Assembly (NCBI RefSeq): GCF_014201735.1
Contig: NZ_JACHFE010000001.1
Location: 310,001 to 374,000, forward strand
Source of the DNA: Marinobacter oulmenensis
GTDB taxonomy: Bacteria; Pseudomonadota; Gammaproteobacteria; Pseudomonadales; Oleiphilaceae
Reading direction: 5' to 3'
DNA: 64,000 nt
Shown here: in pieces, positions 21,303-29,898 of the stretch
Layout: each line of letters starts with the position of its first letter
Position numbering within the stretch: position 1 is the first letter of the stretch
Program-made: the position numbers and the translations under genes
The notes under the pieces: model-generated
Database searches by the model: none
What the model saw: the letters and a program-made list of their open reading frames with translations, nothing else
Told to the model about the DNA's origin: nothing

Positions 21303-21482
21303 AGCTTCCCGGGCTGCCGTTATCGGATGTGGCCCTTGAACCCAGAGTTCAAGGTCGGTGGCCGCTGTGACATATTAGGCTTCCTCCCGTGGGAGGCATG
21401 CTCACAATGCCCTGAAGTAGCCACCTGGGTAGTGCGCATCGGCTCGAGGACGTATCCGACACCCCGAACAGCCCAGGAAGTT
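21303..21482 (-). ncRNA. ssrS: 6S RNA
   Basis: 6S RNA binds sigma-70 RNA polymerase as a promoter mimic in stationary phase. No protein covers this gap between zapA and the folate cyclo-ligase gene, exactly where ssrS lies in gammaproteobacteria. On the minus strand the segment contains conserved 6S landmarks: GAGCATGC followed by GAAGCCT, and the 3'-side hairpin ACCTTGAAC...GGGTTCAAGGG. The ends (CTTCCTGGGC... and ...GCCCGGGAAG) pair to form the terminal stem. The length of about 180 nt is normal. Ends are approximate, set from the -10 box and the closing stem. Confidence 0.93.
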
Positions 21483-21488
21483 GAGTCC

Positions 21489-21519
21489 ATTATAGGGCCA
21501 GTGTCGGGGGCGATTGCAA
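21489..21519 (-). promoter_or_regulatory. Promoter of 6S RNA
   Basis: A perfect TATAAT box on the minus strand (21494-21489) lies seven bases before the inferred 6S 5' end. A TTGCAA -35 candidate is 19 bases upstream. Confidence 0.7.
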
Positions 21520-21529
21520 CCCCGTTGCA

Positions 21530-21832
21530 CTATCTGTTTTCGGGGGTGTCTCCGAGGGCTTCGTCAAGCCGGTTGTCCATCGCCCGCAGCAGGCTGCTGG
21601 TGGCGTCCGACATGGAGTCCTGCTCGAGCAGTTCGTGGGTGATGTTCAGGGCGGCCATGACGGCAATGCGCTCGGTGCCGAAGACTTTGCCGCTGGAGCG
21701 GATCTCCCGCATCTTGCTGTCCAGGTGGCGGGCGGCGCGCAACAGGGCCTCCTGCTCTTCCTGAGGGCAGGCCACCAGATAGTCCTTGTCGAGTATCCGT
21801 ACTTCAACGGTGGTTGGCTGCTCTGACATCAA
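21530..21832 (-). CDS. zapA: Cell division protein ZapA
   Basis: Cytoplasmic FtsZ-associated protein that bundles FtsZ filaments at the division ring. At 100 aa it has the normal length, with the ZapA head (EVRILDKDYLVACPQEEQEALL) and a C-terminal coiled coil (residues about 55-95). Its start overlaps the stop of the upstream coiled-coil gene by four bases. Confidence 0.94.
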   Translation of the reverse strand: MMSEQPTTVEVRILDKDYLVACPQEEQEALLRAARHLDSKMREIRSSGKVFGTERIAVMAALNITHELLEQDSMSDATSSLLRAMDNRLDEALGDTPENR

Positions 21833-22035
21833 TGGTGCTCCAGCGCCCGGAGGCGACCGATCATGGCTTCGATCTTGTTTTTGGCAAGATCGTTCTTGTG
21901 CATCAGCTGGGCGCGCTCACGGTTCCAGTCATCCTGAAGTTCCCGGAGCATGGCGTTATCCCGCTCCAGTTTTTCACAGCGTTCGATCAGCCTTTCCAGC
22001 TTGTCCGCCAGCGCCTTTACTTCGGACTGTTCCAT
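21829..22035 (-). CDS. ZapB-like small coiled-coil protein (TIGR02449 family)
   Basis: A 68-aa protein that is almost entirely heptad-like coiled coil (VKALADKLERLIERCEKL and onwards), matching the short family found next to zapA in Pseudomonas-like bacteria. Translational overlap (ATGA) with zapA suggests a joint role at the division ring; the function itself is inferred. Confidence 0.85.
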   Translation of the reverse strand: MEQSEVKALADKLERLIERCEKLERDNAMLRELQDDWNRERAQLMHKNDLAKNKIEAMIGRLRALEHH

Positions 22036-22091
22036 GGCCTGCCCAACATTGATGAATGAGTGAGCCGGTGGCGGCTCTCTGAGTGTCAGTA

Positions 22092-22120
22092 ACTATAAGT
22101 GCCGACGCCAGACCGGTCAA
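22092..22120 (-). promoter_or_regulatory. Predicted sigma-70 promoter of the zapA operon
   Basis: On the minus strand TTGACC (-35, 22120-22115) and TATAGT (-10, 22097-22092) are spaced by 17 bases, about 55 bases before the first gene. Confidence 0.65.
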
Positions 22121-22181
22121 TTTACCGCCCTGTCATGGACGGGGCTTCTGTGATGGCCGTCACCGCTGGCGGAACGAACCA

Positions 22182-23441
22182 TCAGAACCCCCTCAGCCGG
22201 CTGGCCCGCCCTGTGCCGATTGCCGGGACCAGAGAGGCGATCAGCGCTGCCACCGGCACGGCCCCGAGCAATAGCCATTCCTGGTCCGTGAGCGGTCGGA
22301 GGCTGATGGCAATGCCATAGCTTTCAAGTATCCAGGATGACAGCGAGGCAATGGTTCCGGCGCCGATCAGCACGGCCGCGCCGCAGGCTGTGAGTGCAAG
22401 CGCCAGGCTCTCACAGATGTAAAGCCCGGCGATCAGGGCAGGGGAGGCGCCGGTGGCCCTGAGAATGGCGATTTCCCGCTGTCGCTGGGCCTGGAGAGTC
22501 ATCAGCACGGTGATCAGTCCGACCAGGCTGGTCAGTACCACGAAAACGCTGATGCCGAGCAGTGCCCGCTCAAATTGGCCCATGATGCGCCAGAGTTCGC
22601 TCAGGGCGACGCCCGGGAGGATGGCCGAGAGCGGTTCCGGCTGGTACTGGTTCAGCTCGCGCTGGACCCGGAAGGTCATAATCGGCTGCTCCAGGCCAAC
22701 GAACACCGCGGTAATGGCATCCGGGGTAAAGTCTTTCGCCCGGGCCTGGTCCCCGGTCAGCGTGCGCCCGGGAATGGCGACGCCGGATTGCCAGCCCACA
22801 TGGATGGCTTCCATGGCCTCAAGGCTGATGTACACCGCCTGATCCACCGGTGTGCCGGTGGCAGACAGCACGCCGGAGACCCGGAAGGGCAGCTGGTCGT
22901 GGTTGCTGAAACTGGTGCTGCCCCCGCCGTGGGAAAGCACAATCCGGTCACCCACCTGGTGATCAAGCTGGCGGGCCACTCCGGCTCCGAGTACGACATC
23001 GAACAGGTCGCCAAACCATGCCCCTTCGTTGAGCTCCAGTGCCTGGTTGTCGCCATAGCGGAACCGTTGGCTGAACTGGTCATTGGTCGCCACCACCCGG
23101 AAGCCTTTGTAGCTGTCTCCGAGGGAGATCGGAATCAGCCAGTTTATACGGCTGTCCTGTTTCAGGTCCTGGTAGGTGGACCAGCGAATGTTGTTGGTGG
23201 CATTGCCGATATGAAAAACCGTGTATAGCAGCAGGTTCAATTGCCCGCTGCGGGCACCGACGATCAGGTCGGTGCCGTTGATGGTGCTGGTGAATGCGCT
23301 GCGGACCTCCGTACGCAGATACTGGATGCCCAGCAGGAGGGTCACGCTGAGGGTGAGGGTGAGGCACACCAGTGACAGTGTGCGGCGCCGGTACCAGAGA
23401 CTGGCGACGGCCAGGGACAGGGTCAGTTTCAGGGCTTTCAT
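22182..23441 (-). CDS. FtsX/MacB-type ABC transporter permease
   Basis: Inner-membrane subunit of an ABC system. The 419-aa protein has an N-terminal membrane segment (about 20-42), a periplasmic MacB_PCD-like domain (about 45-265) and three C-terminal membrane segments in an FtsX domain (about 285-405), the topology of LolCE/MacB permeases, which act on lipoproteins or periplasmic substrates and do not form an import channel. Its start overlaps the ATPase stop by four bases. The neighbouring ZrgA-like and DUF3299 genes point to metal homeostasis, as in the Vibrio cholerae ZrgABCDE zinc locus; that match is inferred. Confidence 0.9.
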   Translation of the reverse strand: MKALKLTLSLAVASLWYRRRTLSLVCLTLTLSVTLLLGIQYLRTEVRSAFTSTINGTDLIVGARSGQLNLLLYTVFHIGNATNNIRWSTYQDLKQDSRINWLIPISLGDSYKGFRVVATNDQFSQRFRYGDNQALELNEGAWFGDLFDVVLGAGVARQLDHQVGDRIVLSHGGGSTSFSNHDQLPFRVSGVLSATGTPVDQAVYISLEAMEAIHVGWQSGVAIPGRTLTGDQARAKDFTPDAITAVFVGLEQPIMTFRVQRELNQYQPEPLSAILPGVALSELWRIMGQFERALLGISVFVVLTSLVGLITVLMTLQAQRQREIAILRATGASPALIAGLYICESLALALTACGAAVLIGAGTIASLSSWILESYGIAISLRPLTDQEWLLLGAVPVAALIASLVPAIGTGRASRLRGF

Positions 23442-24142
23442 GCTGACTCTCCCAGGGCGATCTGCTGGTGGAAATGCTGCGCCAGACTGCGGTCATGGCT
23501 GACAAACAGCACGGAACTTCGACTGCGTTCGGCCAGTTTCAGCAGCAGATCCAGAAAACGGTCCCGGTTATCGGTATCCAGGGCGGAGGTGGGCTCATCG
23601 GCCAGAATGAGGCCGGGTGCGCCGATCAATGCGCGGGCAGCGGCGACCCGTTGTTGCTGGCCGATGGACAGCCGGGTGACACCCCGGTGCCAGTGGTCCT
23701 CGGGGATGGCCAACTGGTCCAGTAATTGTCGGGCTTGCGTCTCCGCCTGGTTGCCGGTGCGGGCAAGGCGCTGGGCGGACAGGCGGCAGGGCAGGGTGAC
23801 GTTGGCCAGAGCGCTGAGGTAGGGCACCAGGTTGAACTGCTGGAAGATAACGCCGATGTGATCGGCCCGGAACCGGTCCCGGGCGCCGGCCCTGAGGGCG
23901 TCGATTCGGGTGCCCAGCAGGTGAATATCCCCGGCACCGGGAAGAATCATGCCCGCCAGCAGGTTCAGCAGGGTGCTCTTGCCGCTGCCGCTGGGGCCGT
24001 GAATGAACAGATGGTCGCCCGGGTTCAGGTCAATGTCCGGGAAGGCCATCGGCTGCTGTTGGCCCGGCCAGGTGAAGGACAGCCCCCGGGTCTGGACCGC
24101 CGGAATGTCGCCGGTGTCGGCTTGTGTGGCCTTGTTGCGCAT
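23438..24142 (-). CDS. ABC transporter ATP-binding protein (LolD/MacB type)
   Basis: Cytoplasmic ATPase partner of the adjacent permease. In its 234 aa the Walker A motif is GPSGSGKST (about residues 54-62), the signature is LSIGQQQR in place of LSGGQ, and Walker B is LILADEPTSALD. It is coupled to the permease gene by an ATGA overlap and is divergent from the DUF3299 gene with a 74-base gap in which I see no Zur-like palindrome. Confidence 0.93.
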   Translation of the reverse strand: MRNKATQADTGDIPAVQTRGLSFTWPGQQQPMAFPDIDLNPGDHLFIHGPSGSGKSTLLNLLAGMILPGAGDIHLLGTRIDALRAGARDRFRADHIGVIFQQFNLVPYLSALANVTLPCRLSAQRLARTGNQAETQARQLLDQLAIPEDHWHRGVTRLSIGQQQRVAAARALIGAPGLILADEPTSALDTDNRDRFLDLLLKLAERSRSSVLFVSHDRSLAQHFHQQIALGESA

Positions 24143-24216
24143 GTTTCTCAGGTACCTGTCGCTGTATGATGTCGGTTCTGTGCCGGCCGGTTCTGTTACT
24201 TATTGGAGACTTTTCA

Positions 24217-24720
24217 ATGCCGCTGTCCCATCGCCCCCTGAGTGCCTGTATTCTGGCTGTTCTGCTGGGGTTCTCCTCACTGCTCCAGGCCCAGCCCCGG
24301 GAAATCGACTGGCTGGAACTCATGCCGAAGGAGGATCTGGCGCTGCTCGAAAGCATGCCGGAAATCGAACACGAGGGCGACGGTCCGGCGCTGTTGCCGG
24401 ACGAGATCATGACTGGCCGTGTGGTGCCCGAAATGAGCGATGTTTCTGGCCGCATTGCCGGCTTTGTGGTGCCGCTGAAAACCACAACGGACCGCCGTAT
24501 CCTCGAGTTTTTCCTGGTGCCGTATTACGGGGCCTGCATCCATGTGCCCCCGCCGCCGCCCAACCAGATCATCCACATCACTTACCCGGAGGGGTTTGAG
24601 CATGAGTTCCTGTTCGAGCCGGTCTGGGTGGAAGGCACCCTGGTGATTGAAGACACCGAGAATGCCATGGGCGCCTCTTCCTATTCCATGGAGGCAACGG
24701 CCATCGAGCCGTATCGTTAG
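24217..24720 (+). CDS. DUF3299 periplasmic protein
   Basis: Function unknown; homologues often accompany ABC/ZrgA-like zinc genes. The ATG at 24217 follows TTGGAGAC and begins a clear signal peptide (about 1-25, ending in LLQAQP). The remaining 140 residues hold the DUF3299 core with PYYGACIHVPPPPPNQIIH, where Cys and His could bind metal. The gene lies antisense between the ZrgA-like gene and the ABC genes, and its stop overlaps the ZrgA-like stop by four bases tail to tail. Confidence 0.85.
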   Translation: MPLSHRPLSACILAVLLGFSSLLQAQPREIDWLELMPKEDLALLESMPEIEHEGDGPALLPDEIMTGRVVPEMSDVSGRIAGFVVPLKTTTDRRILEFFLVPYYGACIHVPPPPPNQIIHITYPEGFEHEFLFEPVWVEGTLVIEDTENAMGASSYSMEATAIEPYR

Positions 24721-25265
24721 TCTCCGGTGTTGAATCGGTCCTCGTCAGCGGTCAGTTGCGCAGCGCCCTGGCCGGCCGGGCCAACCCACTGAACATCCAG
24801 TTGTTCCATCCGGGTAAAGCGCGTGGTCAGGGGTGTGACCAGCGTGTCCGCCCCGATCAGGTCCGGGCAGGTCAGTGTCTGGCTGATTTCCAGGTCGGCA
24901 TGGCCGGCATGCTCCTGATCATCGGCATGTTCATGATTGTGATCTTCCTGATGCCCGGACCAACTGGCATGCAGTGAGTGGGACTGGACCGAGCAGGTGC
25001 CCGTGCGGGTGTTGACCAGCGGTGTCTGGCGACTCCATGCGGCGAGCTCGTCCATGGTCTGGCGCTGTTCCGGGGTCCGGGGCGCATGTTCAAAGCCCGC
25101 CAGGTTAACGGCCGGCGACAACAGGAACAGCTCAACCTTGCTGCCGTCGATGGCCAGTTGAAGCTGGGCGTGGCCATGCTCGTGGGCGCCCGGGTTGTCC
25201 GCCGCATTGGTACCCGGGGGGAGCAGGAGCAGTGCCAGAAACAGGTGTGGAATTCGTCGGGACAT
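24717..25265 (-). CDS. DUF2796 His-rich periplasmic zinc-binding protein (ZrgA-like)
   Basis: Predicted periplasmic zinc-binding protein. Of its 182 aa, about 1-21 form a signal peptide ending at TNAAD. Right after it comes HEHGHAQLQLA, typical of DUF2796, and residues 105-122 are a His/Asp-rich loop (HQEDHNHEHADDQEHAGH). ZrgA of Vibrio cholerae is the named member of this family and works in zinc acquisition. A perfect 12-bp palindrome at 25287-25298 lies 21 bases before the start and is very likely a Zur operator. Confidence 0.87.
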   Translation of the reverse strand: MSRRIPHLFLALLLLPPGTNAADNPGAHEHGHAQLQLAIDGSKVELFLLSPAVNLAGFEHAPRTPEQRQTMDELAAWSRQTPLVNTRTGTCSVQSHSLHASWSGHQEDHNHEHADDQEHAGHADLEISQTLTCPDLIGADTLVTPLTTRFTRMEQLDVQWVGPAGQGAAQLTADEDRFNTGD

Positions 25266-25286
25266 GGATCGCTCTCCAGATTCGAT

Positions 25287-25298
25287 ATGTTATAACAT
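25287..25298. promoter_or_regulatory. Predicted Zur operator upstream of the ZrgA-like gene
   Basis: ATGTTATAACAT, a perfect palindrome whose TGTTATAACA core matches the half-sites of gammaproteobacterial Zur boxes. The identical 12-mer occurs at 37379-37390 before the His-rich outer-membrane gene. It probably overlaps the -10 region, where a bound repressor would block transcription. Confidence 0.7.
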
Positions 25299-25444
25299 TT
25301 TTTATTGAAGGCGCCGCAAATGCAAGCCATCTGACCGGTATCAGTGCCACCGGCTGTGCCGGAATGCTAGGATAGTGACCCAATCCATGAACCGGAGTTG
25401 CCGGCAGGCCCGGCAGGCTCCCCGATGCAGGAAACCACGTTTTC

Positions 25445-26041
25445 ATGTCTGAGACCGAAACGTCAGGCGCGGCCCGCGCAGCGGAATTCGAGCGCTGGGC
25501 CAATGTGTTTACCGCCCACCGGGCGTTCAGCCATCCGTCCGAACTGCACGGAGTGCTCAGTGGTCGGCTGGCGGCCGGCTCACGTATCGAAGAACCGGAG
25601 TGGCTGGCCATGGTCTGCGAACACATGGGGCTGGCCGAACAGGCCCTGGACGAGTCCGAGGACCTGGTACCGTTCATGAACGCGGCGTACCGCAATGCCC
25701 TGCAGCAGTTGCAGTCCAACGACATGACTTTCCAACCGCTGTTGCCGGACGAGGACTACGCCATCGAGCAACGGCTCGAGGCACTGGTGGCCTGGGTGCG
25801 CGGCTTTCTGGAAGGCATGGCCATGGCCGCCGGGGAATCCCTGGGCCAGGCTCCCGACGAGATCCGCGAGCTGATCGAGGATCTGGTGGCCATCAGCCAG
25901 CTGTCGGAAGAGGAAGAAGCCGACGAGGAAAGCGAACAGCAACTGCTGGAAATCACCGAGTATGTCCGTCTGGGCGCGGTGACCGTGTTCACCGAATTCA
26001 ATGAGCCGGAAAAGCCGGCCCAGGGTCCGACCCTGCACTGA
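25445..26041 (+). CDS. UPF0149 (YgfB) family protein
   Basis: A 198-aa acidic protein of the YgfB family. The typical N-terminal stretch (FTAHRAFSHPSELHGVLSGRLAAG) and the WVRGFLEGMAMA segment are visible, and the C terminus is Glu-rich. In Pseudomonas aeruginosa YgfB affects expression of an amidase and antibiotic tolerance; a role here is not shown. It begins a plus-strand run with pepP, ubiH and the second ubi hydroxylase, a conserved gammaproteobacterial order. Confidence 0.9.
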   Translation: MSETETSGAARAAEFERWANVFTAHRAFSHPSELHGVLSGRLAAGSRIEEPEWLAMVCEHMGLAEQALDESEDLVPFMNAAYRNALQQLQSNDMTFQPLLPDEDYAIEQRLEALVAWVRGFLEGMAMAAGESLGQAPDEIRELIEDLVAISQLSEEEEADEESEQQLLEITEYVRLGAVTVFTEFNEPEKPAQGPTLH

Positions 26042-26053
26042 TCTGGAGACCCT

Positions 26054-27373
26054 ATGGCTTCGATGATCCCGATGAAAGAATTTGCCACGCGCCGGCGCAA
26101 GCTGATGGAGCGCATGGCCCCGGACAGTATTGCCATCCTGCCGGCCGCCCCGGAGCGGGTCCGCAACCGGGATGTGCTGCATCCGTTTCGCCAGGACAGC
26201 GACTTCCAGTATCTGACCGGTTTTGGCGAGCCGGAAGCAGTGCTTGCGCTGATTCCCGGCCGTGAACACGGCGAGACGGTGCTGTTCTGTAAGGAGCGCC
26301 ACCCGGAGAAAGAACTCTGGGACGGTTTTCTGGTGGGGCCCGAGGGCGCGATTGAGCGCTACGGGCTGGATGATGCCTTTCCGATTGCGGATATCGACGA
26401 CATTCTGCCGGGCATGATTGAAGGCCGCAGCCGGGTCTACTACCCGCTGGGCAAGGACCAGACCTTTGACCAGCGGGTACTGGAATGGACCCGCATGATC
26501 CGTAGCAAGGTGAAATCCGGTGCCCATCCTCCCGGCGAGTTTGTTGCCCTGGAACACCTGCTCCATGACATGCGCCTGTGCAAGAGCCCGGCGGAAGTGA
26601 AAGTCATGGCGAAGGCCGGCAGCATCAGCGCCGAAGCTCATTGCCGCGCCATGAAACGGGCCCGGCAGGGCGGTTACGAGTACAACCTGGAAGCCGAGCT
26701 GATCCATACGTTTATGGCGCACGGCGCCCGCTCCACGGCCTACCCCTCCATCGTCGGCAGTGGGGCCAATGGCTGCATCCTGCACTACATCGAGAATTCC
26801 GCCCCCCTGAAGGACGGTGATCTGGTGCTGATTGATGCCGGCTGTGAGCTGGAGTGCTACGCCTCGGACATCACCCGGACCTTCCCGGTCAGCGGCCGCT
26901 TCAGCGAGGAACAGAAAGCGGTCTATGATGTGGTGCTTGAGGCTCAGTACGCTGCCATCGAGGCGGTCAAACCGGGCAATCACTGGAATCACCCTCACGA
27001 AGCGGCGCTGAACGTGTTGACCCAGGGGCTGATTGACCTGGGCATCCTGTCCGGTTCCCTGGATGACGCCATCGCCAGTGAGGCCTACAAGCCTTTCTTC
27101 ATGCACCGCACCGGCCACTGGCTGGGTCTGGATGTCCACGACGTGGGCGATTACAAGATTGGCGATGCCTGGCGCCTGCTGGAGCCGGGCATGGCCCTGA
27201 CGGTGGAGCCGGGACTCTATATCGGCCCGGATAACACCGAAGTGGACGAGAAATGGCGGGGCATTGGCATCCGCATCGAAGACGACGTGGTGGTCACCAA
27301 AGAGGGCTGCCGGGTGCTGACCGATGGCGTGCCCAAGACCATTGCCGAGATTGAAGCACTGATGGCGGACTGA
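26054..27373 (+). CDS. pepP: Xaa-Pro aminopeptidase
   Basis: Removes N-terminal residues that precede proline; dinuclear Mn enzyme of peptidase family M24. It is 439 aa, the normal length. Metal ligands are visible in DAGCELECYASDITRTF (two Asp), HRTGHWLG (His), TVEPGLYI (Glu) and GIRIEDDV (Glu). It follows ygfB by 12 bases and precedes ubiH by 4 bases. Confidence 0.96.
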   Translation: MASMIPMKEFATRRRKLMERMAPDSIAILPAAPERVRNRDVLHPFRQDSDFQYLTGFGEPEAVLALIPGREHGETVLFCKERHPEKELWDGFLVGPEGAIERYGLDDAFPIADIDDILPGMIEGRSRVYYPLGKDQTFDQRVLEWTRMIRSKVKSGAHPPGEFVALEHLLHDMRLCKSPAEVKVMAKAGSISAEAHCRAMKRARQGGYEYNLEAELIHTFMAHGARSTAYPSIVGSGANGCILHYIENSAPLKDGDLVLIDAGCELECYASDITRTFPVSGRFSEEQKAVYDVVLEAQYAAIEAVKPGNHWNHPHEAALNVLTQGLIDLGILSGSLDDAIASEAYKPFFMHRTGHWLGLDVHDVGDYKIGDAWRLLEPGMALTVEPGLYIGPDNTEVDEKWRGIGIRIEDDVVVTKEGCRVLTDGVPKTIAEIEALMAD

Positions 27374-27377
27374 AACG

Positions 27378-28664
27378 GTGACTGAAGCCAAACTGGATAC
27401 CGACCTGATTATCGCCGGTGGCGGCCTGGCGGGTGCCACCCTGGCGCTGGCCCTGTCGCGTGTCGCGCCGGACATCCGGGTGACCGTGGTGGAAACCGTA
27501 CCACTGGCGCCGGACGCACTGCCCGGCGATTACCAGCCCAGTTATGACGCCCGCTCCACGGCCCTGGCCTGGGGTTCCCGGCTGGTCTTTGAGGAGCTCG
27601 GGCTTTGGCAGAGCGTGTCGGAATTCGCCACGCCCATCCGCCATATCCATGTCTCGGACCGGGGCCATTTCGGGGCGACCCGCCTGCACGCCGGGGACCA
27701 TGATCAGGAAGCCATGGGCTATGTGGTGGATAACCGGTGGCTTGGCCTGTGCCTGATGCGTGCCCTGCTGGATACCGGTATCACCTGGCAGGCGCCGGCG
27801 GAGGTGGTCGGCATGCAGCCGACAACCGAGGGTGTCTCGGTACGCGTGCGCAAGGCGGAGGAAGAGTTTGAGCTCAGAGGCCAGTGTCTGGTGGTGGCGG
27901 ATGGCGGCCGTTCGGGCCTGCGCGAAAAGCTGGGCTTTGTGGCGCGCACCGAGTCCTACGGCCAGAACGCGCTGATCACCAACGTGACCACCAGCGAGTC
28001 CCATCAGTTCACCGCTTACGAACGCTTTACCGAGGCAGGGCCCATGGCGCTGCTGCCCCACGGTTCGCCGGAACAGGCCGGACACCGGTCCGCCCTGGTC
28101 TGGACCCTGTCGGATGCCGATCTGGCGGAGGTGCTGGCCCTGTCTGACGACGACAAGTGCCGGCGCCTGCAGGACCGGTTTGGCTGGCGGGTTGGCCGTT
28201 TCACCCGGATTGGTGAGTGTCATCACTATCCGCTCAAGCTGACCACGGTTGATGAGTCTGTCCGGCCCGGCGTGGTGCTGGTGGGTAATGCCGCCCACGC
28301 CCTGCACCCGGTGGCGGGCCAGGGCTTCAATCTGGCCCTGCGGGGGCTGATGACCCTGGTTGAGCAGTTCCGGGTGGCATCGGAGCAGGGCACGCCGTTG
28401 GGCAGTTTGTCGGTGCTAGGCGAATACCAGCGCCTGCACTGGCCCGACTGGCAGCAGACGGTTCGGTTCTCGGACTCGCTGGTGCGTCTGTTTGGCCAGC
28501 AGAAGGCTCCGGTTGCCGGCGTCCGGGATGCCGGCCTGATCGGGCTGGACCTGGTGGTGGGCGCCAAGCGCTGGTTTGCCCGTCACGCCATGGGTACTGG
28601 CGGCCGGCGCCCTGCCATAACGCCCGGTCAGTCCGGGCAAGAGGCTGCACAACATGAGCAATGA
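27378..28664 (+). CDS. ubiH: 2-octaprenyl-6-methoxyphenol hydroxylase
   Basis: FAD monooxygenase of ubiquinone synthesis. The 428-aa protein starts with GTG. It carries the dinucleotide fold IIAGGGLAGATLALAL (about residues 9-24), the DG motif VADGGRSGLRE and the flavin-ribityl motif GNAAHALHPVAGQGFN. It overlaps the next hydroxylase gene by 11 bases. The order pepP-ubiH-ubiI supports UbiH rather than another family member. Confidence 0.92.
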   Translation: MTEAKLDTDLIIAGGGLAGATLALALSRVAPDIRVTVVETVPLAPDALPGDYQPSYDARSTALAWGSRLVFEELGLWQSVSEFATPIRHIHVSDRGHFGATRLHAGDHDQEAMGYVVDNRWLGLCLMRALLDTGITWQAPAEVVGMQPTTEGVSVRVRKAEEEFELRGQCLVVADGGRSGLREKLGFVARTESYGQNALITNVTTSESHQFTAYERFTEAGPMALLPHGSPEQAGHRSALVWTLSDADLAEVLALSDDDKCRRLQDRFGWRVGRFTRIGECHHYPLKLTTVDESVRPGVVLVGNAAHALHPVAGQGFNLALRGLMTLVEQFRVASEQGTPLGSLSVLGEYQRLHWPDWQQTVRFSDSLVRLFGQQKAPVAGVRDAGLIGLDLVVGAKRWFARHAMGTGGRRPAITPGQSGQEAAQHEQ

Positions 28665-29877
28665 GAGCACAAACAGCACGTTTGATGTGCTGGTGGCGGG
28701 CGGGGGCATGATTGGCTCCGCTGTCGCCCTGGGGTTGTCCCGGCAGGGCTGGAAAGTGGGGCTGGTGGAATCGGCATCGGCCGAATCCCTGCGCACCGAG
28801 CCGGCACCGGCCACCGACGTGGAAGGCTTCGAACCAAGGGTCAGTGCCCTGTCCCGGGCCAGTGAGAAGCTGCTGGCTGAACTGGGCGTCTGGCAGAAGG
28901 TGGCTCAGTGGCGCCACTGCCGCTACCGGGAGATGACGGTCTGGGATGGCGATGGCACCGCCGGTATTCATTTTGACGCCTCGGAACTGCACGCCCGGGA
29001 TCTGGGCACCATCGTCGAGAACCGCCACATTGTCCACGGTTTGTTCGACGCCCTGGCCGAGAGTGACGTTACCGTCTTTGATGGCCAACAGGTGGCCGGA
29101 TGGCGCCGGGGTGAGGGCCTGACCCTGGAAGATGGGCGGAACCTGAACGCGGATCTGGTGGTGGCTGCCGACGGCGGCTGGTCGCGACTGCGTGGCTGGG
29201 CCGGGCTGCCTACCCGGGAATGGGATTACAACCAGCAGGCCATAGTCTGCACGGTGCGGACCGAGCAGCCTCACGCATTCACCGCCTGGCAGCGGTTTTC
29301 CCCCACCGGACCATTGGCCTTCCTGCCTCTGCTGAACGAGCAGGGTGACGATCATGTCTGCTCCATCGTCTGGTCCCAGGACACCATCGAGGCCCGGCGC
29401 CTGATGGCACTGGATGACGCTGATTTCCTGCGGGAACTGAACGAGGCGATTGAGTTCCGGCTGGGTGAGGTTCAGGCGGTCTCCCGCCGGTACGCCTTCC
29501 CTCTGCGCCAGCGCCACGCCAAGGACTATGTCGCCGACGGGCTGGTGCTGGTGGGCGATGCCGCCCATACCATCCACCCGCTGGCGGGCCAGGGGGCCAA
29601 CCTGGGCTATGGTGATGTGCGCGTTCTGCTGGAGGAGCTAGAGCGCGCCCGAAATCTGGGCCAGTCGCCCGGCGATTCTCTGGTGCTGGGGCGTTTCCAA
29701 CGCCGGCGCAAGGGCGAAAACCTGACCATGATGGCGGCCATGGAAAGCTTCAAACAGCTCTTTGGCCGCGACGAACTGCCCATTCGCTGGCTGCGTAATA
29801 CCGGCATGCGCTGGTTTGACCAGTTGCCACCGGTGAAGAACCGGATTGCCGCCGCGGCCATGGGTCTTGTGGATTAA
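28654..29877 (+). CDS. UbiI/VisC-like FAD-dependent ubiquinone hydroxylase
   Basis: Second FAD monooxygenase of the pair, 407 aa, most likely the C5-hydroxylase (UbiI) step of ubiquinone synthesis, although UbiF-like specificity cannot be ruled out from sequence alone. Motifs: VAGGGMIGSAVALGLS near the N terminus, AADGGWSRLR, and GDAAHTIHPLAGQGANLGYGD. Overlap with ubiH points to one transcript. Confidence 0.88.
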   Translation: MSNESTNSTFDVLVAGGGMIGSAVALGLSRQGWKVGLVESASAESLRTEPAPATDVEGFEPRVSALSRASEKLLAELGVWQKVAQWRHCRYREMTVWDGDGTAGIHFDASELHARDLGTIVENRHIVHGLFDALAESDVTVFDGQQVAGWRRGEGLTLEDGRNLNADLVVAADGGWSRLRGWAGLPTREWDYNQQAIVCTVRTEQPHAFTAWQRFSPTGPLAFLPLLNEQGDDHVCSIVWSQDTIEARRLMALDDADFLRELNEAIEFRLGEVQAVSRRYAFPLRQRHAKDYVADGLVLVGDAAHTIHPLAGQGANLGYGDVRVLLEELERARNLGQSPGDSLVLGRFQRRRKGENLTMMAAMESFKQLFGRDELPIRWLRNTGMRWFDQLPPVKNRIAAAAMGLVD

Positions 29878-29898
29878 CCAACGACAAAGGAACTGTCT

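Noticed and set aside
25580..27475. Long antisense frame over ygfB-pepP
   Set aside because: It crosses gene borders of two well-supported plus-strand genes and resembles no protein family.
28285..28320. GNAAH instead of GDAAH in UbiH
   Set aside because: This variant is common in UbiH and does not suggest loss of function.
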